64,000 bases of DNA from Streptomyces xanthophaeus (GCF_000725805.1 NZ_JOFT01000011.1:124001-188000); one strand, 5' to 3'. Positions 7,367-16,955 are shown, numbered from the stretch's first letter. Notes: generated by a model not told the origin, from the sequence alone. Numbers and translations: made by a program.

Positions 7367-8170
7367 CGGAGGTCTGGATTCCGGTACAGGTAATGGCGCA
7401 GCCCACCGTCCATCCCGCCAGTACTTCCCCTCGCCCGGCTCTTGCCTCTCGCTGTCCTGCCCGGTCGCGGCTGAAGGCGCAGCGCCGCCGTGCACCGGAC
7501 GAGGCACCCTCCGACACCGGCTCCCGGGCCGGGGGGCCTGGCCCCCATACGCCGACCCGCACACCATCCGCACCAGGCGCACCCGCAGGCGCATGGGCGC
7601 ACCCGGCTGGGGCCGGACGACCCCCGGCGTTGTGTCCTTTCCCCATCGGCCTCGTCGCAGTCGGCATGAATAGGGTCATCAACATCGCCGCCACAGTCGA
7701 CGGGCCGACGCCGCCGCGGCTGTCCAGACACCAACCGCCGCCGGCCGCCAGGAGGACCGGGCCCGTCACCGAGATGACCGGAACCTGCAAGGGGCGCCGT
7801 GAACCCCTCAGGTCGCCGACGGGGAGCCTCCGACCCGCACAGGAAGGGCCCGGCCGCCTGCTCGTCGCCGTCGCTCCTGAGTTCGTCCGGGCGGACCGCC
7901 CCACCATCACGACCGGTCAGGTCCAGGGGACTGTCTACCGGTCCGCCGGAGGTTGAGCGGGTCCAGTGCCTGACCAGCAGGGCCGAGCCCTCGCGGCCTG
8001 TGGCACATCCAGCGTCGTCGCGGGCGCCTCGGCGGTGCTTCACAGAACGGCCTCACCATGCCTGACCACCCGACGTCAACTGAGGGGCCCCGTAACGGGG
8101 TGCTGGGGGCGGTCGTTCTTTTGGTGGATGACCTTGAGGACGATCTTCGTCCCTTCGACAGGAGCAGCGC
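7367..8170. other. Intergenic or decayed region, no supported gene
   Basis: About 800 bases with long open frames on both strands. These are low-complexity Pro/Arg/Ala products of high GC with no recognisable motif. A short GC inverted repeat (GGGGCCCCGTAACGGGG) lies near 8080-8096. It may hold the promoter for the EF-hand gene. Confidence 0.5.
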
Positions 8171-8719
8171 ATGGCCACCGATCTGCAGGTTCGTAAGATC
8201 AACAACTCTTTCCAGCACATCGATGTGACCAACAGCGGCTATGCCGCCCTCGAGGACATGCAGGGCCTCGGAGCCCGGCTCCTCACGGGTCTGGGCGTCT
8301 CACCCGCCTCGGAACGGGGACGCGCGGTGCTGGACTCCTTCGACACCTTCTGGGACGGTCTGCTGGCCGTGGCCGATGAGAACAAGGACGGCCGGCTCTC
8401 CCGGGGCGAATTCGAGCGCTCCATGATCGTGAACTTCGTGGACGGCGACCGGTTCGACGCCCTCTTCGAGCCGGCCGCGCGCGCGGTGGTGACGGCCCTC
8501 GATCTGGACGGTGACGGCCAGATCGACCAGCAGGAATTCAAAGTGTTCCAGGATGCCTTCGGCCGCTCCGAGGCACACTGTGCCACCGCGTTCGCCAAGC
8601 TCGACGGAGACGGCGACGGACAGCTCACGGTGGCCGAGCTGCTGACCGCGACCCGGGAGTACTACACCTCCGCCGACCCCGACGCCGTCGGCAACTTCCT
8701 CTTCGGCGAGCCTTGCTGA
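8171..8719 (+). CDS. EF-hand calcium-binding protein (calerythrin-like)
   Basis: The 182-residue soluble protein has four EF-hand positions. The first (18-29, DVTNSGYAALED) is degenerate. Three are canonical: 69-80 DENKDGRLSRGE, 111-122 DLDGDGQIDQQE and 145-156 DGDGDGQLTVAE, each with acidic residues at loop positions 1, 3, 5 and 12. Length and spacing match calerythrin/sarcoplasmic-type actinobacterial proteins, which buffer or sense Ca2+. Its stop overlaps the TTG start of the terpene synthase by 7 bases, so the two are very likely co-translated. AGGAGC at 8160-8165 supports the start. Confidence 0.95.
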   Translation: MATDLQVRKINNSFQHIDVTNSGYAALEDMQGLGARLLTGLGVSPASERGRAVLDSFDTFWDGLLAVADENKDGRLSRGEFERSMIVNFVDGDRFDALFEPAARAVVTALDLDGDGQIDQQEFKVFQDAFGRSEAHCATAFAKLDGDGDGQLTVAELLTATREYYTSADPDAVGNFLFGEPC

Positions 8720-9762
8720 CCTCCACGAGCCCCCAGGCGGCGCTGGTCGCGCAGGTCCCCGCACTGCGCGGGACCTGCCGCCTGCACCCGGACACCGAGC
8801 GAGCCGGTCGGCTGGCGCGCGCCTGGGCACGGGAAGTGGGCCTGACCGCCGATGACGCAGGCGAACACCGCCTTCGTGGCATCGGCGGCCACCGCCTGGC
8901 CGGCCGGATGTTCAGCGAGCTGAGCTTCGCACAGTTGGCCCTGCTCACCCGCTGGTGCACCTGGATCGGCCTGCTCGACGACCACTGGGACGAGCGGGCC
9001 CGCCCCGCGCATGCCCGCGAGGTGGACGACACCTTCAACAGCTTCATCCGCATCACCGAGGACGACGCAGAGCCTGCCTCCAGCGCATCCCTCGTGAAGG
9101 CCTTCAACGAGCTCTGGCGGGCCACGGCGCCGCCGATGAGCCCAGACTGGCGCCGCCGGTTTCGCGTTGGTCTGGAGAGCAACCGCAGGGCCACCCTCTG
9201 GGAGCTCGACACGCGGCGGGCCGGCCGTCCCACCTCGCTCGCCGCATATCCGGCCCACCGCCGGGCCACGTTCGCCACGTTCATCTACGAGGTCGGCGAG
9301 GCCATCCTGGGCACCGAGCTTCCCCACGCCCTGGCGACCGCGCCGGCCTGGACCGAAGTCGCGGATGCGGCCAACGACGCCGCCGCCTGGTGCAACGACC
9401 TCGTCTCGCTGGCCAGGGAACAGCGGGGCGGCAGCCTCACCAACCATGTCCTGGTCGCCGAGCACGAACTCGGGCTGTCGCGCGCCGAGGCCATCGACTG
9501 GGTCATCCGCCGGACCGGCGAGCGGATGCACGACCTGCACCTGGCATCCCGAGCCCTGTCTCCTCTCTTCTCCCGGCTTGCCTTGGCTCCCGGCACGGCC
9601 CGCGCCGCCAGCAAAGTAGCCTGCGCCTACCTGCTCGTGCCCCACGCCAACCTGGAATGGATGACCGAAGCCGGCCGCTACCGCGCAGCACCACACGGCA
9701 ACGGGACCCCGCACTGCGGGGAAGAACCATGCTCGTGCGGCACTTCAGGTCAGCAGGCCTGA
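8713..9762 (+). CDS. Class I terpene synthase
   Basis: The 349-residue protein carries both metal-binding motifs: the aspartate-rich DDHWDE (89-94) after WCTWIGLL, and the NSE triad NDLVSLARE (228-236: N228, S232, E236). The pyrophosphate-sensor region (ELDTRRAGRPTSLAAY) and the C-terminal RY pair (MTEAGRYR) are present. This is a single-domain bacterial cyclase acting on a prenyl diphosphate such as FPP or GPP; the product cannot be told. The TTG start overlaps the EF-hand stop; no internal ATG lies before conserved sequence. A Cys-rich tail (CGEEPCSCG) is unusual. No P450 or methyltransferase follows. Confidence 0.93.
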   Translation: MLTSTSPQAALVAQVPALRGTCRLHPDTERAGRLARAWAREVGLTADDAGEHRLRGIGGHRLAGRMFSELSFAQLALLTRWCTWIGLLDDHWDERARPAHAREVDDTFNSFIRITEDDAEPASSASLVKAFNELWRATAPPMSPDWRRRFRVGLESNRRATLWELDTRRAGRPTSLAAYPAHRRATFATFIYEVGEAILGTELPHALATAPAWTEVADAANDAAAWCNDLVSLAREQRGGSLTNHVLVAEHELGLSRAEAIDWVIRRTGERMHDLHLASRALSPLFSRLALAPGTARAASKVACAYLLVPHANLEWMTEAGRYRAAPHGNGTPHCGEEPCSCGTSGQQA

Positions 9763-10037
9763 CATCCCGTGCGGCCGGGAGGAGAACGCATGCGGAAGCG
9801 TCAGGGGCGAGTTCTACGCGTTCCATCATGACCCGCGCAGAAGAACGTCACCCTGTCCTGACCTGAGCCGCGAACGCTGCCGCGCCGCCCACGTCACCGC
9901 CAGTCGGCGTCGCCAACGCCACCGCCGGGGTGGCTGCGACGGCAGCCGTGGAGGTGCGGTTCCAGACATTGTGTCGACACCGCGTGCACCAGCGGGCCAA
10001 AGCGTGAGATCGCGAACCCCACGACCTCGGGTAGCTT
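9763..10037. other. Intergenic, no supported gene
   Basis: The stretch after the terpene synthase has no convincing gene. A weak plus frame (GEFYAFHHDPRRR) is too short to call. The minus frame that carries the ketosynthase scrap continues here without similarity. Confidence 0.4.
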
Positions 10038-10211
10038 CCCTCGGGCGGCCAGGACAAGCGCCGCGTTGGCGCCGCCGAACACGGCGTTTAGCGACAGTGC
10101 CTGCGAGACCTTCGCCGGTCTCGCGGTGTGGGGAATACAGTCGATCAGGCACTCAGGGTCCGCTTCGAGGAAGCCGGCGGTCGGCGGCAACAGGCCGTCC
10201 CCGAGCGCCAG
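10038..10211 (-). pseudogene. Beta-ketoacyl synthase C-terminal fragment
   Basis: The minus frame reads LALGDGLLPPTAGFLEADPE, CLIDCIPHTARPAKVSQALS and LNAVFGGANAALVLAARG. It matches the end of ketosynthase/chain-length-factor proteins, where LPPT...P...D and a final FGG.NA.LVL are conserved. The active-site Cys and His regions are absent and upstream codons do not match, so this is a scrap of a type II PKS/FAS-like gene. Confidence 0.6.
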
Positions 10212-10364
10212 ACAGCCGATGTCCTGCCCGGGAACGCCGGCCCGCTCCAGGCGGTGCGGGCGGCGGCGGCACGACTGTTCCTGGCCGTCTAAGGTCGGAA
10301 TGAGGTGGGCGTGATGGACGTCATCAACCACCGCCCGGGAAGCAAGAGAAGGTACAGCGCAGGC

Positions 10365-10847
10365 ATGAACCAGCAGGATCTGGACGCGTACGGCCAGGGG
10401 CTGCGCACGCAGGAGGCTCCGGTACGGGAATCAGTGCCGACGCCAGATGTGCAGGCGGTCCTGGCTGCGGCGCGGCGATGCACGTGGGCCTTGACCGAGC
10501 CAGGCCACTTCCTGGTCCCCGATGCGTCGGAGGAGATCGCGCTCGTGGCCCTCAGCGCCGTACGCGAGGACGAGCGGGACGGCTACGTGCAACACCTGGA
10601 GGCGTTCGCCGAACAGCACCGTGAGCGCCTGGAGCAGGTGGTGCGCGAGTACGGGCCGGGCAGTCCTCCCGCCGCCGGTTACGGCCGGTACTTCTTGGTC
10701 GGCCAGCCCGAGAGTCTGATCATCGTTGAGCGGATGGAGAGTGCCCCGTTCCTGATGCGTGCCAAGTGGGGCGACGCGGAGGAGGACGCCTTCTTGTTGG
10801 ACGACCTCGAGTTCGCCTGGGGGCAGTCCGCCCACCTCAGCCGGTGA
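10365..10847 (+). CDS. Conserved hypothetical protein, 160 aa
   Basis: An acidic soluble protein starting MNQQDLDAYGQGLRTQEAPV. It has a central helical region (VREDERDGYVQHLEAFAEQH) and a hydrophobic strand set (YFLVGQPESLIIVERMESAP). Codon use is typical of real genes here. No motif gives a function. ATG 10365 is preferred because an AGAAGG lies upstream, although in-frame starts exist at 10305 and 10314. A strong hairpin terminator follows. Confidence 0.7.
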   Translation: MNQQDLDAYGQGLRTQEAPVRESVPTPDVQAVLAAARRCTWALTEPGHFLVPDASEEIALVALSAVREDERDGYVQHLEAFAEQHRERLEQVVREYGPGSPPAAGYGRYFLVGQPESLIIVERMESAPFLMRAKWGDAEEDAFLLDDLEFAWGQSAHLSR

Positions 10848-10861
10848 ACCTCCAGAGCAGT

Positions 10862-10903
10862 CGGCAACGGGCCGCACGGAGTCGTCCCTGCGGCCCGTTG
10901 CCG
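10862..10903. terminator. Hairpin terminator after the 160-aa gene
   Basis: Perfect 15-bp arms CGGCAACGGGCCGCA / TGCGGCCCGTTGCCG with a 12-base loop, 15 bases after the stop at 10847. Confidence 0.8.
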
Positions 10904-10945
10904 TACCCGGGTCAGGGTCCATCGCCGAACCCGGTTCCAACGGCG

Positions 10946-10978
10946 CCGCCCTCGCCCTCGCCCTCGCCCTCGCCCTCG
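10946..10978. repeat. Hexamer tandem repeat (CGCCCT)n
   Basis: About five tandem copies of CGCCCT/GCCCTC in an intergenic stretch. This is a simple repeat with no evident role. Confidence 0.7.
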
Positions 10979-11209
10979 GCCTCAACACTGCTACCCGCCG
11001 CCAGCAGCCGACCCAGCCCCGCACAACGACCGCATACACCTGAAGAACGAGTCTGCTTCCCGCAGCTGACGCCCGAGGCGTAATGGCTTCTCCATTGGGA
11101 AGCCAGCGTGAGCACGGCGGACGGGCTCGGCACACGGGACCCACCCCCGTCCGGCAGACGCCATCGCGCATACCGGGCCACCCAAAACGGCCAGGCGTGG
11201 CAGCTTCCG

Positions 11210-11473
11210 TCAGTCGTCCCGCTCGCCACCACCGGCCACGTAGGCGACGAGCGCGCCGGCGAGCACGGCCCAGGCGGCCGCGACGGGTCCGGCGGTTACC
11301 CAGCCGAGAAGACCGAGCAGCAGAGCGGTGAGGCCTCCGGTGGCGAGGGCCCGGGGGTTGGTGAGGAACTTCCACCGGCTCCGTCCACTGCCGGGTCGGC
11401 GGATCTCGGCGACTGCCGTCCTGACCACGAGGGCAGCCACCACCATGGCGATGAGGAGCAGGGTGATCGCCAT
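11210..11473 (-). CDS. Small membrane protein, 87 aa
   Basis: Two predicted membrane segments: residues 2-21 (AITLLLIAMVVAALVVRTAV) and a longer hydrophobic region from about 43 to 80 (GGLTALLLGLLGWVTAGPVA and AAWAVLAGALVAYVAGG), with a basic link (RRPGSGRSRWKF). GGAGG stands 6 bases before ATG 11473. It follows, on the same strand, the remains of another membrane gene that stops at 11490. Function unknown. Confidence 0.75.
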   Translation of the reverse strand: MAITLLLIAMVVAALVVRTAVAEIRRPGSGRSRWKFLTNPRALATGGLTALLLGLLGWVTAGPVAAAWAVLAGALVAYVAGGGERDD

Positions 11474-11489
11474 GGTGCCTCCGGTGCGG

Positions 11490-11850
11490 TCAGATGTGCC
11501 GGGTGGTGGTGGTTGTGGTCTGTTCTACCTCTCCGCGCTGGTGGATGTCGGGGATGCCTTCAGCGTCCGCGTCGACGGTCTCTTGCTTGTCGAGGCGCTA
11601 GGAGGGGGCCTTGCGGCAGCGCAGCAGCGTGGCTGCCAACACCGCGGCGGTGACGGAGGCGATCAGGACGGCTGCCTTGACATGTTCGCCGACCGCCTGC
11701 CGGGACGGCGAGGCCCAGGACGTCGGCCCAGGCCAGGTCGGGGTTGAGTTCCGCCTTGGTGAGCGGGCGGCCAAGTACGCGCCAAGGAAAAAGCCGATGC
11801 CCTTGCCGACGACGAGGCGACTGACGCCCAGTCGGCACGCATCGAGCCGC
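11490..11850 (-). pseudogene. Disrupted small membrane protein gene (amber stop plus frame changes)
   Basis: One minus frame gives VVGKGIGFFLGAYLAA and later GEHVKAAVLIASVTAAVLAA, then stops at an amber TAG (11598-11600). It continues in the same frame as LDKQETVDADAEGIPDIHQR, ending at TGA 11490. Between the two hydrophobic parts the better coding match (LTKAELNPDLAWADVLGLAV) is in another frame. This looks like one gene with a nonsense codon and two compensating shifts, or sequence errors. The intact 87-aa membrane gene starts 17 bases after its end. Confidence 0.45.
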
Positions 11851-12193
11851 TGCCGCCGGATCGGACGCCTCGGCGGGGTGGGCGGTGGCGGGATCACCGG
11901 CGTACCGCAGGTGCACCGCAGGCGCACCACAAGCTGAGAACTGGCTGCTCATTCGTGCGCCTCCGCGGCGTCGTTCCCCCTTGATGGGCAAACCTCGGGC
12001 CGGAGGCGCCAGGCGGGATGCCGGATTGCGGTTCGGGTCGCCCCGCTGACCAGAGGTCCCTCAAGCAGCCTTGCCGGCATCTGGATGTGGCGGTAGCCGC
12101 CCGTCCCGGCGACCCTGGCCTGGGCGCGGCCGCCTCCCTCCGGTGCGGGGCAGCGCCGCCCGGCACCGGAGGGGACCGCGCTACGCTGCGGCT
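11851..12193. other. Intergenic, no supported gene
   Basis: About 340 bases before the GTG-start gene at 12194. No frame shows recognisable protein. Confidence 0.4.
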
Positions 12194-12856
12194 GTGAGCG
12201 ACCTGAGCCATGACGTGCCCCGAGGGCTGAGCGAGTTGTCCGCCCGCTACCTCACCGCTCACGCGATCCGGACACAGCGCCGGGACGTGGAACCGTACCG
12301 GGCGCAATGGCTGAGCCAGGGCGTGCCCGCGGAGGTCATCGACCGGGCGGCGCAGCACGAGGCACGGTGGGGCGGACTCGTGCTGCCGCCGGCCCCCTTC
12401 TACGAAGGCGGACCCCTCGTCCTCAGCGTGGACGTTCCCGAGGGCTCGGCCGAGCAGGGCTGGTGGTTCCCGGCCGGTGACCAGCGCACCTCCGTCGCGT
12501 TCGGCTTCCTGATAGGCCCGCACGGGGAGTTCGGGCTGCGAGGCGTGCGCAGGGTCCCGCTGCACAGCAGTATCGAAGGGTGGGTCGAGTCGCTGGCTCT
12601 GGCTCATCACGCCCGGCTCTGGGCCACCCGGGTCACCACGGTGTGGGGAACCGCCGTGGAAGACCTCGACCTCCACGGCCTCGAGCCGGTGCAGTGCGTA
12701 GGAGGCCTGGCCGACACCTGGTGGCGGGGGCCGCACTCCCTGGTCGCCGTCTACCGCGGCGAAGCCGATGCCTTCGGCACCCCCACGGCACTGCGGGCCC
12801 ACGTCTACGAAGGCCTGCCCGAGGAATCGTTCTGGTTCGACCGCCCGGCCTTCTAG
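12194..12856 (+). CDS. Conserved hypothetical protein, 220 aa
   Basis: A soluble, Trp-rich protein starting with GTG at 12194 (VSDLSHDVPRGLSELSARYL). It has QWLSQGVPAEVIDRAAQHEA, GWWFPAGDQRTSVAFGFLIG and WVESLALAHHARLWATRVTT. The pattern suggests a mixed alpha/beta protein with no membrane segment. I do not recognise a family for certain. It converges on the DUF4259 gene, leaving 54 bases between. Confidence 0.75.
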   Translation: MSDLSHDVPRGLSELSARYLTAHAIRTQRRDVEPYRAQWLSQGVPAEVIDRAAQHEARWGGLVLPPAPFYEGGPLVLSVDVPEGSAEQGWWFPAGDQRTSVAFGFLIGPHGEFGLRGVRRVPLHSSIEGWVESLALAHHARLWATRVTTVWGTAVEDLDLHGLEPVQCVGGLADTWWRGPHSLVAVYRGEADAFGTPTALRAHVYEGLPEESFWFDRPAF

Positions 12857-12910
12857 ACGCGAACGAACAGCGCATGCCTTCTGTGGCCGCCCGTGACTGT
12901 GGATGACCGG

Positions 12911-13348
12911 TCAGATGTCGAACGGGGCTTGCTCTTGGGGCGGGATCGGAGGGTCGAGGACATCGCGGAGGCGGGTGATGTCCTTGCGCCACTTCGGACC
13001 GTCCACCGCTTCGCCCCACAGCTCGGCCAGTTCGGACAGCTCGGAGGCCACCCGGTCCAGGGCGTCGACGGCGAGCGTACGGAGGTCCGCGGGCAGCTGC
13101 GGCAGCGGCTCCGACGGGCCGTAGATCGAACACGCCGGCTCACCGTCGGGATGCTGTGCGACAACCAGGGCAGCCGCCGCCACTGCGCGCTCGCCGTCGG
13201 AGGTGTCCAGGTGGTCCGCAGGGTCGGCGGCACGTCCGAGCACGCCGCGGATCATGGATTCGCGTTCTTCCAAGGACACGTCGTCCAGGTCACCCCCGAA
13301 GTCGGCGGCGGTGTCGTTGTCGAAGGGGCCGATGTCCCAGGTGCCCAT
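12911..13348 (-). CDS. DUF4259 domain-containing protein
   Basis: The 145-residue acidic protein starts MGTWDIGPFDNDTAADFGGD, the hallmark N-terminus of DUF4259. It continues with ERESMIRGVLGRAADPADHL, AVAAAALVVAQHPDGEP and WRKDITRLRDVLDPP. These are short, mostly helical cytoplasmic proteins of unknown function. GAGGAGAG before ATG 13348 fixes the start; the longer upstream frame is not conserved. Confidence 0.9.
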   Translation of the reverse strand: MGTWDIGPFDNDTAADFGGDLDDVSLEERESMIRGVLGRAADPADHLDTSDGERAVAAAALVVAQHPDGEPACSIYGPSEPLPQLPADLRTLAVDALDRVASELSELAELWGEAVDGPKWRKDITRLRDVLDPPIPPQEQAPFDI

Positions 13349-13427
13349 GTCTCTCCTCGCGTGCCAGTCCGGGAATCGTCGCACCGGCCTCTGACAATGG
13401 GGTCAGGAGGCGAGCAGTACCCACCGC

Positions 13428-13470
13428 GACGCAGCCGCCATCGCGCCTCTCCCCCGATGGCGGCTGCGTC
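13428..13470. terminator. Hairpin terminator for the TipA-like gene
   Basis: Perfect 16-bp arms GACGCAGCCGCCATCG / CGATGGCGGCTGCGTC around an 11-base loop, right after the minus-strand stop at 13476. Confidence 0.85.
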
Positions 13471-13475
13471 GTACC

Positions 13476-14234
13476 TCAGTTCAGCCGGGTGGTCGCGTAC
13501 GCCTCGATGGCGTCGCGCTGGTACGCGGCCAGCCCAGAGACGATGGCCTCGTATGCCGCGCGCCACGTCTCGTTGTCGACGACGGACCGCCCGATGGCCC
13601 GGTAGTCCTCGGCGGAGACGGCGCGCAGTTCGGCCAGTGCCCGGTACTGGGCGTCGATTTCGGCCTGGACCGGGTCGGCGTCGGCCGGGTGGCCTGCGGC
13701 CATGAGTTCAGCCAGCCGGACCATCTGCGCGGTGCGCTCACGGTGCGCGGCGTCGGCGTCGGCCTGGCTCATCGCGCCGGCGCGTCGTGCGACCTCTTCG
13801 GCGAGTTCGGGGAAGTCGCGCATGTTGTCCTCGTAGTGCAAGGGTGTCACGCCCTCGAAGAGGTTTTCCGGCCGGTTGATGGTCATGGGGTTGCCGTCCT
13901 TCCTGGACTGCTCCAGTTCGGCGATCGTGCGGGAGACGGTGCCGGCCAGTGTGTCGAGGCGGTCCCGTTCCGCGAGGAGGCGCTGGTGGTGGCCCCGCAG
14001 GGCATCCACCTCGTCGACCTGTTCCGACAGGATCCGGCCGATCTCCGGCAGCCCGACGCCCAGCCCCCGCAGTACGAGGATCTGCTGAAGCCGCAGGAGC
14101 TGGCGCTCCTCGTAGTAGCGGCGCCCATGGGCGCCGATCCGGGCCGGCGGCAGCAGGCCCGTCTCGTCGTAGTGGCGCAGCGTCCGGGCGGTAACGCCCG
14201 ACATCCGGGCCACGTCCTCGATCGGCCAGTCCAT
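13476..14234 (-). CDS. MerR family regulator with TipAS-type ligand domain
   Basis: The 252-residue protein has an N-terminal MerR winged helix (PIEDVARMSGVTARTLRHYD, GLLPPARIGAHGRRYY), a dimerisation coiled coil (about 75-115) and a C-terminal TipAS-like helical domain (about 125-250: YEDNMRDFPELAEEVARRAG, HPADADPVQAEIDAQYRALA). TipAS domains bind thiopeptides or other bulky drugs and switch the regulator to an activator; this is family knowledge. GGAG before ATG 14234 supports the start. A strong terminator follows. Confidence 0.92.
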   Translation of the reverse strand: MDWPIEDVARMSGVTARTLRHYDETGLLPPARIGAHGRRYYEERQLLRLQQILVLRGLGVGLPEIGRILSEQVDEVDALRGHHQRLLAERDRLDTLAGTVSRTIAELEQSRKDGNPMTINRPENLFEGVTPLHYEDNMRDFPELAEEVARRAGAMSQADADAAHRERTAQMVRLAELMAAGHPADADPVQAEIDAQYRALAELRAVSAEDYRAIGRSVVDNETWRAAYEAIVSGLAAYQRDAIEAYATTRLN

Positions 14235-14518
14235 CGCGACTCCTGCACGTGCGTTCGCCGGGCCGGTTTCTCCGGCCCTGGTCACGACGGTAGGAGCTGC
14301 CGCAACGGCAACTGCAACCCCACGACCCAGGATCCTCGCGATCGAACGTGCACGGTCCACGCCCCAGGCGGAGCAGCCTCCGCCCACTGCCGGACTCGTG
14401 AACATCCAGTCGGAAGGTGGCTTCTCTCTCTCCCCCCCGGGGATGGACGAGGGCAGGCGACCGAGGCTCAGGGGATGATCCGTCGCCCGATGACACCCCC
14501 ACCAGGCAAAATGCCACC

Positions 14519-14887
14519 ATGAAGGAACTGCCTCGCGGCCTGCCGCCGGCGAACTCGCGAAAGTGGCACAGTCGCCGGTGGTGGGACCAACTGGGATATC
14601 TGCGGGCGCGATCATTGGCGAACCCGAACTGGTCCCGGGACGTACCGTGGCTGATCAAGTGGTTCCGGCGCGAGCGCTCGACCGCACTTCCAGAAGACCT
14701 CGCCCTCTATGACCGGGCCATCACCGCAGCTCAGGACTACGCGCGCACCCCCGTCGACTCGGCGGAAGCGGAACGCGCATGGGACCGCGTGCTCGAACCG
14801 GTCGACGAGTTGCTCACGCGGCGGCAGGCGCGGCACCTGGACGACGTCCGTCGGGCTCAAGCCGAACGTGGCGATCTCAGTACCTGA
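14519..14887 (+). CDS. Hypothetical protein, 122 aa
   Basis: A basic, Trp/Arg-rich N-terminus (NSRKWHSRRWWDQLGYLRAR) precedes a mostly helical acidic half (YDRAITAAQDYARTP, DELLTRRQARHLDDVRRAQA). No known motif is evident. GC3 pattern and absence of a better frame on either strand support coding. Confidence 0.6.
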   Translation: MKELPRGLPPANSRKWHSRRWWDQLGYLRARSLANPNWSRDVPWLIKWFRRERSTALPEDLALYDRAITAAQDYARTPVDSAEAERAWDRVLEPVDELLTRRQARHLDDVRRAQAERGDLST

Positions 14888-15013
14888 TGCTGCCGCGGGC
14901 CCCGGCGCGCAAGCGAGTGGGCTCCGTGTGACATGCCCGTGCACATCCGGGCGGCTGCGGATCGATCAGGAATCGAGAAGCGCGGTTCAGGAGCCGCCTC
15001 TAGCCTGCTCACC

Positions 15014-15424
15014 ATGGACATCACCATTCACACGACTTCCCTTCCGCACGACGACCCGGACGCGTCGCTCGCCTTCTACCGCGACGTCCTCGGCTTCGAG
15101 GTGCGCAGCGATGTCGGGCAGGGCAAGATGCGCTGGATCACGGTCGGCCCGGCCGGCCAGCCGGGCACGTCGATCCTTCTGGCGCCGCCCGCCGCCGATC
15201 CCGGCATCACCGAGGACGAGCGCCGCACGATCACCGAGATGATGGCCAAGGGCACGTACGGCTGGATCCTGCTGGCCACCCCGGATCTCAACGCCACGTT
15301 CGAGAAGGTGCAGGCCGGTGACACCGAGGTCGTCCAGGAGCCGACCGAGCAGCCGTACGGCGTCCGCGACTGCGCGTTCCGCGACCCCGCGGGCAACCTG
15401 ATCCGCATCCAGGAGCTGCGCTGA
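15014..15424 (+). CDS. VOC (glyoxalase/bleomycin-resistance) family protein
   Basis: The 136-residue protein has paired beta-alpha-beta-beta-beta units: HTTSLPHDDPDASLAFYRDV, GFEVRSDVGQGKMRWITVGP, then PTEQPYGVRDCAFRDPAGNL ending IRIQEL. The D-P-[AD]-G-N motif and final acidic residue are typical metal-site features. Members isomerise, cleave or sequester small molecules; the substrate is unknown. It is the first of three VOC genes around an AraC regulator. Confidence 0.93.
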   Translation: MDITIHTTSLPHDDPDASLAFYRDVLGFEVRSDVGQGKMRWITVGPAGQPGTSILLAPPAADPGITEDERRTITEMMAKGTYGWILLATPDLNATFEKVQAGDTEVVQEPTEQPYGVRDCAFRDPAGNLIRIQELR

Positions 15425-15680
15425 GCTGTGCGCGTGACGACGCGGCGGTGCGGCAGGCATCGCCACCACCGCCAAGGCCTCGTCGAACCGGGGACGAGCC
15501 CGGACTCCGTCCCGCTGCTGTCCGGCAGTGGCCGGCCGGCGGCTGGTCGCGTCCGGCAGGCCGGGCAGGGCCGGGCCGGGCCGCATGACCGATGCGTCCG
15601 GGGCACCTGCCAGGGCGGCACCCCGGACGCTCGGAGGCGTCGATGGAAACGGAACACGAAAGACGACGGGGAGGGTCCTC

Positions 15681-16213
<533 letters not shown>

Positions 16214-16214
<1 letters not shown>

Positions 16215-16879
16215 TGGTCATGGCAACCACCGCTTCCACCGCAGCCAGCACGTCCCTCGCGTCCGTCACCCTTGAGGTGGCCGACCTTGAGGCCGCCCGC
16301 CTCTTCTACAGCGCCTTCGGCGTGGACACGTACGTACGCCTGCGGGCGTCCAAGGCGCACTCCACCGGGTTCCGCGGCTTCACCCTGGCGCTCACGGTGG
16401 CGGGGCCGGCCACCGTCGACGGCTTCGTCGGCGCCGCCGTGAAGGCCGGCGCCACGGTGCTGAAGCCCGCCGCAAAGTCGCTGTGGGGCTACGGCGGCGT
16501 CGTCCAGGCCCCGGACGGGACGATCTGGAAGATCGCAACCTCGGCGAGGAAGGACACCGGCCCCGCAACCCGCGAGATCGACGAGGTCGTCCTGCTGATC
16601 GGCGTCGAGGACGTGAAGGCCACCAAGCAGTTCTACGTCGGCCAAGGCCTGACCGTGGCCAAGAGCTTCGGCGGCAAGTACGCCGAGTTCACCCCGGGTC
16701 AGGACAGCCCCGTCAAGCTGGCGCTGTACAAGCGCCGTGCCCTGGCCAAGGACCTGGGCGTCCCCGTCGACGGCACCGGCTCGCACCGCATCGTCATCGG
16801 CAGCACGACTGACGCCTTCACCGACCCGGACGGTTTCGCCTGGGAGGCGGCCGCGCCGACCGCCCCCGCGGCGTCCTGA
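16214..16879 (+). CDS. VOC family protein with two repeats
   Basis: The 221-residue protein has two glyoxalase-fold halves: LASVTLEVADLEAARLFYSA...GYGGVVQAPDGTIWKI and VVLLIGVEDVKATKQFYVGQ...TDAFTDPDGFAWEAA. The start is at ATG 16214, overlapping the AraC stop; ATG 16220 (MATTAS) is an equally good alternative. The usual metal-binding His/Glu set looks incomplete, as in many non-enzymatic members. Confidence 0.9.
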
Positions 16880-16955
16880 CTCCCCGCCCTGACGTACCGG
16901 TCGACCGGCGAACACACGCCATCCAGCCATCCATCCGCAGTGCAAGGAGCAAGCC

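Noticed and set aside
7393..8043. Several long frames on both strands
   Set aside because: All give low-complexity Pro/Gly/Arg sequence with no start signals or recognisable domain.
10946..10978. Hexamer repeat as a CRISPR or iteron
   Set aside because: Simple uninterrupted tandem copies without spacers; a slippage repeat.
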